Source: CAYZZA01 sp964482685
GTDB lineage: Bacteria > Bacillota > Bacilli > Lactobacillales > Carnobacteriaceae_A
Assembly: GCA_964482685.1 (NCBI GenBank)
Contig: CAYZZA010000076.1
Span: forward strand, 1 to 5,174
Direction: 5' to 3'
DNA: 5,174 nucleotides
Part shown: positions 1 through 2,742 of the stretch, in pieces
Layout: each line of letters begins with the position of its first letter
Numbering within the stretch: position 1 is the stretch's first letter
Translations under genes and position numbers: made by a program
Notes under the pieces: generated by a model
What the model saw: only the letters and a program-made list of their open reading frames with translations
Database searches by the model: none
Told to the model about the DNA's origin: nothing

Positions 1-27
1 GCAATCAGAAAGAACCAAACTGAAATT

Positions 28-100
28 GGTCTCGTGGTGTAGTGGTCAACATGCCTGCCTGTCACGCAGGAGATCGCGGGTTCAAATCCCGTCGAGACCG
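28..100 (+). tRNA. tRNA-Asp (anticodon GTC)
   Basis: A complete 73-nt cloverleaf can be folded by eye. The acceptor stem pairs 28-34 (ggtctcg) with 93-99 (cgagacc), with discriminator G at 100. The anticodon stem pairs 54-58 with 66-70 around loop 59-65, with anticodon GTC at 61-63. The T stem pairs 76-80 with 88-92 around loop ttcaaat. The G discriminator and GTC anticodon fit tRNA-Asp, which reads GAC/GAU. The 3' CCA is not encoded (TTTT follows), so CCA-adding enzyme is required. Only 4 nt separate it from the next tRNA, and no promoter is visible in the 27 nt before it, so it is probably inside a longer tRNA operon that begins outside the window. Confidence 0.97.
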
Positions 101-104
101 TTTT

Positions 105-177
105 GGCTCAGTAGCTCAGTTGGTAGAGCAACGGATTGAAGATCCGTGTGTCGGCAGTTCGACTCTGTCCTGAGCCA
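105..177 (+). tRNA. tRNA-Phe (anticodon GAA)
   Basis: A 73-nt cloverleaf. The acceptor stem pairs 105-111 (ggctcag) with 170-176 (ctgagcc), with discriminator A at 177. The anticodon stem pairs 131-135 (acgga) with 143-147 (tccgt), with loop ttgaaga and anticodon GAA at 138-140. The T stem pairs 153-157 with 165-169 (one G-U pair) around ttcgact. No CCA is encoded. It is the middle member of the Asp-Phe-Gly tRNA run, 4 nt after tRNA-Asp and 14 nt before tRNA-Gly, so the three are probably processed from one precursor. Confidence 0.97.
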
Positions 178-191
178 TGAAGTAAAAAAAT

Positions 192-262
192 GCGGGTATA
201 GTTTAGTGGTAAAACCACAGCCTTCCAAGCTGTTGATGCGAGTTCGATTCTCGCTACCCGCT
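192..262 (+). tRNA. tRNA-Gly (anticodon TCC)
   Basis: A 71-nt cloverleaf. The acceptor stem pairs 192-198 (gcgggta) with 255-261 (tacccgc), with discriminator T at 262. The anticodon stem pairs 217-221 with 229-233 around loop cttccaa, with anticodon TCC at 224-226. The T stem pairs 238-242 (gcgag) with 250-254 (ctcgc) around ttcgatt. No CCA is encoded. It reads GGA (and GGG by wobble). Its U34 is the kind of wobble uridine modified by the MnmE/MnmG pathway, in which the mnmM product encoded at 1799-2362 acts. It is the last tRNA of the cluster and is followed by a terminator. Confidence 0.97.
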
Positions 263-277
263 TCATAGTTTCATATT

Positions 278-307
278 AAAAAAGTTCACATTAGGTGGGC
301 TTTTTTT
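278..307 (+). terminator. Intrinsic terminator of the tRNA cluster
   Basis: Arm gttcac (284-289) pairs with gtgggc (295-300), including two G-U pairs, around loop attag. Six As (278-283) before it pair with the Ts from 301, which also form the U-tract. It lies 15 nt after tRNA-Gly, as expected for a Rho-independent terminator ending the tRNA transcript before the separate metK promoter. Confidence 0.8.
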
Positions 308-364
308 GTTTGTATATTTATTCGGTTGTAATGCGTTTGTCGGTATGCAAATGAGTATAAGGTA

Positions 365-373
365 TGTTAGAAT
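365..373 (+). promoter_or_regulatory. metK promoter, extended -10 (TGtTAGAAT)
   Basis: TG at 365-366, one base, then TAGAAT (368-373) gives an extended -10 with five of six consensus bases. No good -35 is seen 17-18 bp upstream, which is common for extended -10 promoters. The predicted start about seven bases downstream, near G380, coincides with the first paired base of the riboswitch leader, which supports the call. Confidence 0.6.
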
Positions 374-379
374 AAAAGA

Positions 380-456
380 GGTTCGCAAAGGAATTCCCGA
401 AAGGATCCGCAACTGCGGAGAAGCCTTGTAACCGAATATTGTAAGGGGGAATAAAT
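380..456 (+). promoter_or_regulatory. SMK-box (SAM-III) riboswitch in the metK leader
   Basis: This leader matches the known metK SMK box of enterococci in sequence and layout, with the core motif TTCCCGAAAGGAT (394-406) followed later by CCTTGTAACC (424-433) and GGGGGAAT (445-452). Visible pairings are ggtt (380-383) with aacc (430-433), aagg (388-391) with cctt (424-427), and a small hairpin, tccgc (406-410) with gcgga (415-419) and loop aact. The key pairing is attccc (393-398) with gggaat (447-452), which covers the Shine-Dalgarno run at 445-450. In the known family, SAM stabilises this fold, blocks 30S binding and shuts off translation. Here it would give direct feedback on MetK. The regulation is known for the family; its action here is inferred from the match. 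Confidence 0.93.
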
Positions 457-1653
457 ATGGGTGAAAAGAGATTGTTTACGTCCGAATCGGTGTCAGAAGG
501 GCACCCGGATAAGATAGCTGATCAAGTGAGCGACGCAATATTGGACGCCATCTTAACAGATGATCCAAATGCGAGAGTAGCATGTGAAACGCTTGTTACG
601 ACAGGATTAGTTTTAATCGCAGGAGAAATTAGTACATCTACATATGTGGATATCCAAAAAGTAGCGAGAGAGACAATTCGAGAAATTGGGTATACACGTG
701 CAAAGTATGGTTTTGATGCAGACACTTGTGCCGTGCTCGTATCCATTGACGAGCAATCGACAGACATTGCACTAGGTGTGGATGATTCCGTTGAATTTAA
801 AAAAACGGGGACAGACGAAATGGACAAAATAGGAGCAGGAGATCAGGGGTTGATGTTCGGATTTGCAGTAAATGAAACTGAAGAATTAATGCCTTTGCCT
901 ATTTCATTAAGTCATCACCTTGTTCAAAAACTCGCTGAGTTAAGAAAAACAGAAGAATTAACATATTTACGTCCGGATTCAAAAGCTCAAGTTACCGTTG
1001 AATACGACGAATCTGGAAAACCAGCACGAGTAGATTCAATTGTCGTTAGCACACAACACCATCCAAACGTGTCAAATGAACGGCTGAAAGAGGACATGTT
1101 GGATAAGGTCATTAAAGAAGTCATTCCAGCATACTTATTGGATTCAGAGACTCAGTACTACATCAATCCAACAGGTCGTTTTGTTGTTGGAGGTCCGCAA
1201 GGAGATGCAGGCTTGACAGGTCGAAAAATCATTGTCGATACATATGGAGGCTATGCACGCCATGGCGGAGGAGCCTTTTCTGGAAAGGATCCAACAAAAG
1301 TAGATCGCTCTGCCAGTTACGCAGCACGGTATATCGCAAAAAATATTGTCGCAAGTGGACTAGCTGAAAAGTGTGAAGTTCAATTGGCATATGCAATTGG
1401 CGTATCCCATCCTGTTTCTATTTCGGTCGATACATTTGGAAGTAAAAAAGTCAACGAAACAGATTTAGTTAAAGCTATCCGAAACATATTTGATTTAAGA
1501 CCTGCGGGAATTATTAAGATGTTGGATTTAAACCGTCCCATCTATAAACAAACCGCAGCCTATGGTCATTTTGGTCGTCTAGACCTTGATTTGCCGTGGG
1601 AAAAAACCGATAAAGTTGATGAGCTTCTAGAATACTTATCTATTGGAAAATAA
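457..1653 (+). CDS. metK: S-adenosylmethionine synthetase (methionine adenosyltransferase)
   Basis: A cytosolic enzyme (EC 2.5.1.6) that makes S-adenosylmethionine from ATP and methionine, releasing phosphate and pyrophosphate. The 398-residue length is full size for bacterial MetK. Motifs are intact: FTSESVSEGHPDK (residues 7-19, including catalytic-site His16 and metal/ATP-site Asp18), signature GAGDQG (126-131) followed by LMFGFA, GGPQGDAGLTGRK (245-257), and the P-loop-like signature GGGAFSGKDP (270-279). The ATG at 457 is fixed by the GGGGGA ribosome binding site at 445-450, which is also the riboswitch's switching element. The gene appears monocistronic, with its own promoter at 365-373, and converges on the methyltransferase gene, with a hairpin terminator right after its stop. 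Its product, SAM, is both the riboswitch ligand and the substrate of that neighbour. Confidence 0.98.
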   Translation: MGEKRLFTSESVSEGHPDKIADQVSDAILDAILTDDPNARVACETLVTTGLVLIAGEISTSTYVDIQKVARETIREIGYTRAKYGFDADTCAVLVSIDEQSTDIALGVDDSVEFKKTGTDEMDKIGAGDQGLMFGFAVNETEELMPLPISLSHHLVQKLAELRKTEELTYLRPDSKAQVTVEYDESGKPARVDSIVVSTQHHPNVSNERLKEDMLDKVIKEVIPAYLLDSETQYYINPTGRFVVGGPQGDAGLTGRKIIVDTYGGYARHGGGAFSGKDPTKVDRSASYAARYIAKNIVASGLAEKCEVQLAYAIGVSHPVSISVDTFGSKKVNETDLVKAIRNIFDLRPAGIIKMLDLNRPIYKQTAAYGHFGRLDLDLPWEKTDKVDELLEYLSIGK

Positions 1654-1659
1654 ACAAAC

Positions 1660-1734
1660 AAAAACTGTCAAAGTAGTGTATCACATTCTTTTCTATGTAG
1701 AAAAAGAACGTGTCAAGCTACTCAGACAGTTTTT
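1660..1734. terminator. Long bulge-free hairpin, probable bidirectional terminator
   Basis: This 75-nt imperfect palindrome lies between the converging metK and mnmM genes. All pairs keep one register: aaaaactgtc (1660-1669) with gacagttttt (1725-1734), agtag (1672-1676) with ctact (1718-1722), cac (1682-1684) with gtg (1710-1712), and ttctttt (1686-1692) with aaaagaa (1702-1708), separated only by symmetric mismatches. The outer arm ends in a T-run on the plus strand and, read leftward, also in a T-run (complement of 1660-1664). It could therefore stop both transcripts. It starts 7 nt after the metK stop and lies about 65 nt beyond the mnmM stop. Its length and symmetry exceed a typical terminator. 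Confidence 0.75.
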
Positions 1735-1798
1735 ATCTTCCCTATTTCTTTTATTTGTGTTTTTATCTTTATTTGTAAGAGTATTTCACCAAAAGGTA

Positions 1799-2362
1799 TT
1801 ATTTTTTTTCAATTGCCAAAAGAAAAGGTGGTTCGTTTTTTTGGTTTAAGAAAGAATAGTGGAGCACATCAAAGTCATTTTGTGAAAGAGTAGGCACCCA
1901 TTCTAAAAGAGCTTGGGCTTCTCGCTTTCCTTCCGGATGTCCCGGATAAACGACTAGTACAACAATTCCTCCCTTTCTAAGGTGTGGCAAGATTGCTTGA
2001 ATGGAAACAAGGGTAGTGTCATGTGTGGTTGTGATTGTCTTATCGCCTGTAGGCAAATACCCTAAATTAAACAATGCAGCCCCTATTCTTTCTTTTTCTG
2101 AAAGAACGGTTCCAATTTGTTCATGCCCCCTATGATGAAGGGTAGTTTGAGTGTGTAGGCCAGTGAGTAGTAATTTTTCTCTTGTAGAATTAATGGCTTC
2201 TTTTTGGATGTCAAATCCAATCACAGATCCAGATGTCCCTACTAAGGTGGCTAGAAAAACAGTGTCATTGCCTTTTCCAACGGTAGCATCAATCACAGTT
2301 TCTCCAGGACGTATCGTCTCTTTTAGTAATTGATGCCCATATTTCATTGCACTAAGTAGCAT
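1799..2362 (-). CDS. mnmM: SAM-dependent tRNA methyltransferase, MnmM/YtqB family
   Basis: A 187-residue class I (Rossmann-fold) methyltransferase of the family once called putative rRNA methylase (YtqB). The Bacillus and Staphylococcus members are now known as MnmM, which methylates 5-aminomethyl-(2-thio)uridine at tRNA wobble position 34 to the mnm5 form. Visible motifs are SAM-binding motif I DATVGKGNDT (25-34), motif II acidic loop GFDIQ (49-53), the family hallmark FNLGYLPTGDK (98-108), a conserved DTT (115-117), VVYPGHPEG (137-145) and the C-terminal FLNQKNEPPFLLAIEK (171-186). Length matches the family, so it appears complete. The first ATG is chosen because GAAAGGA lies about 10 nt before it, whereas Met6 has no ribosome binding site. 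It is transcribed leftward from a promoter near 2498-2526. The family assignment is strong; the exact substrate is inferred from homologues. Confidence 0.9.
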   Translation of the reverse strand: MLLSAMKYGHQLLKETIRPGETVIDATVGKGNDTVFLATLVGTSGSVIGFDIQKEAINSTREKLLLTGLHTQTTLHHRGHEQIGTVLSEKERIGAALFNLGYLPTGDKTITTTHDTTLVSIQAILPHLRKGGIVVLVVYPGHPEGKREAQALLEWVPTLSQNDFDVLHYSFLNQKNEPPFLLAIEKK

Positions 2363-2497
2363 TACGCGTTAATCCTTTCTATGTTTAATTATTTCAAACA
2401 GATGTCTAATATGACGTGCTTAAGACAGTTTAGTTAAGGTAGCGTGATAAAAACTAAAAATAAGGGATAGTCTATTTAAAAAGTAGCAAACTCAGGT

Positions 2498-2526
2498 ATA
2501 GTAGACTTACACTCTAAAACAGTCAA
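2498..2526 (-). promoter_or_regulatory. Leftward promoter for mnmM
   Basis: Read on the minus strand, TTGACT (2526-2521) is followed by exactly 17 bp and then TACTAT (2503-2498). This is five of six matches to the -35 box and four of six to the -10 box. The start would be near 2491, giving mnmM a leader of roughly 130 nt. The spacing and orientation fit, but function is inferred from sequence only. Confidence 0.6.
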
Positions 2527-2726
2527 AAAGATTTATATGTCAACGTTATAAACTAGACGAAAAGTGTTTCTTTCCCAGTCATTGTATGTGATGTGGTTTT
2601 GTCCCTATTGGGAATTGTCCGCCAGCTGCTCCGTTCCGATAGTCAAGTTTGCCGTCCCTATTCCATTGTTTGTTTACACTAGTGTATCATGCAAATTCTA
2701 TGTTGTATAAAGAATTATAAACTATG

Positions 2727-2734
2727 AAAAGGAG
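2727..2734 (+). promoter_or_regulatory. Ribosome binding site fixing a TTG start
   Basis: AAAAGGAG ends 8 nt before the TTG at 2743, a near-ideal Shine-Dalgarno and spacing. An in-frame TGA at 2725-2727 excludes any earlier start. The first in-frame ATG (2803) has only a weak purine run (aagaaag) before it. Confidence 0.85.
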
Positions 2735-2742
2735 ATAATATT

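Larger units (their letters stand above)
2363..2742. other. Divergent intergenic region, mnmM / wall hydrolase
   Basis: These 380 bp separate two divergent genes. The left part (2363-2526) is A+T-rich and holds the mnmM leader and promoter, with an inverted repeat tttagtt/aactaaa (2429-2435 and 2452-2458) in the leader. The middle (about 2579-2686) is richer in G+C, roughly half across 2601-2662. It carries a 9-nt direct repeat gtccctatt (2601-2609 and 2654-2662) and a small hairpin tccc-tatt-ggga (2602-2613). On the minus strand it has a stop-to-stop open frame of 35 codons without ATG. The right part (2687-2742) is A+T-rich leader of the hydrolase gene. A TTTACA (2673-2678) and a TATAAA (2706-2711) are present but too far apart to form one promoter, so the rightward promoter is not identified. 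Confidence 0.6.

Noticed and set aside
380..456. S-box (SAM-I) or T-box leader for metK
   Set aside because: The leader is too short for either and lacks the SAM-I four-way junction or a T-box specifier and antiterminator; the SMK-box core matches directly.
522..827. Minus-strand open frame inside metK (101 aa)
   Set aside because: It lies wholly antisense to the unmistakable metK, has no family features, and is explained as a shadow frame.
1643..1849. Plus-strand open frame of 68 aa after metK
   Set aside because: It overlaps the metK end, runs through the hairpin terminator and into the mnmM 3' end; its Phe/Leu-rich peptide reflects T-rich non-coding sequence and it has no ribosome site.
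2151..2333. Plus-strand open frame of 60 aa
   Set aside because: Antisense to mnmM, where the conserved methyltransferase motifs are read from the minus strand.
2673..2711. Rightward promoter for the hydrolase from TTTACA (2673) and TATAAA (2706)
   Set aside because: Spacing is 27 bp, too long; alternative -10 boxes at allowed spacing match poorly, so no call is made.
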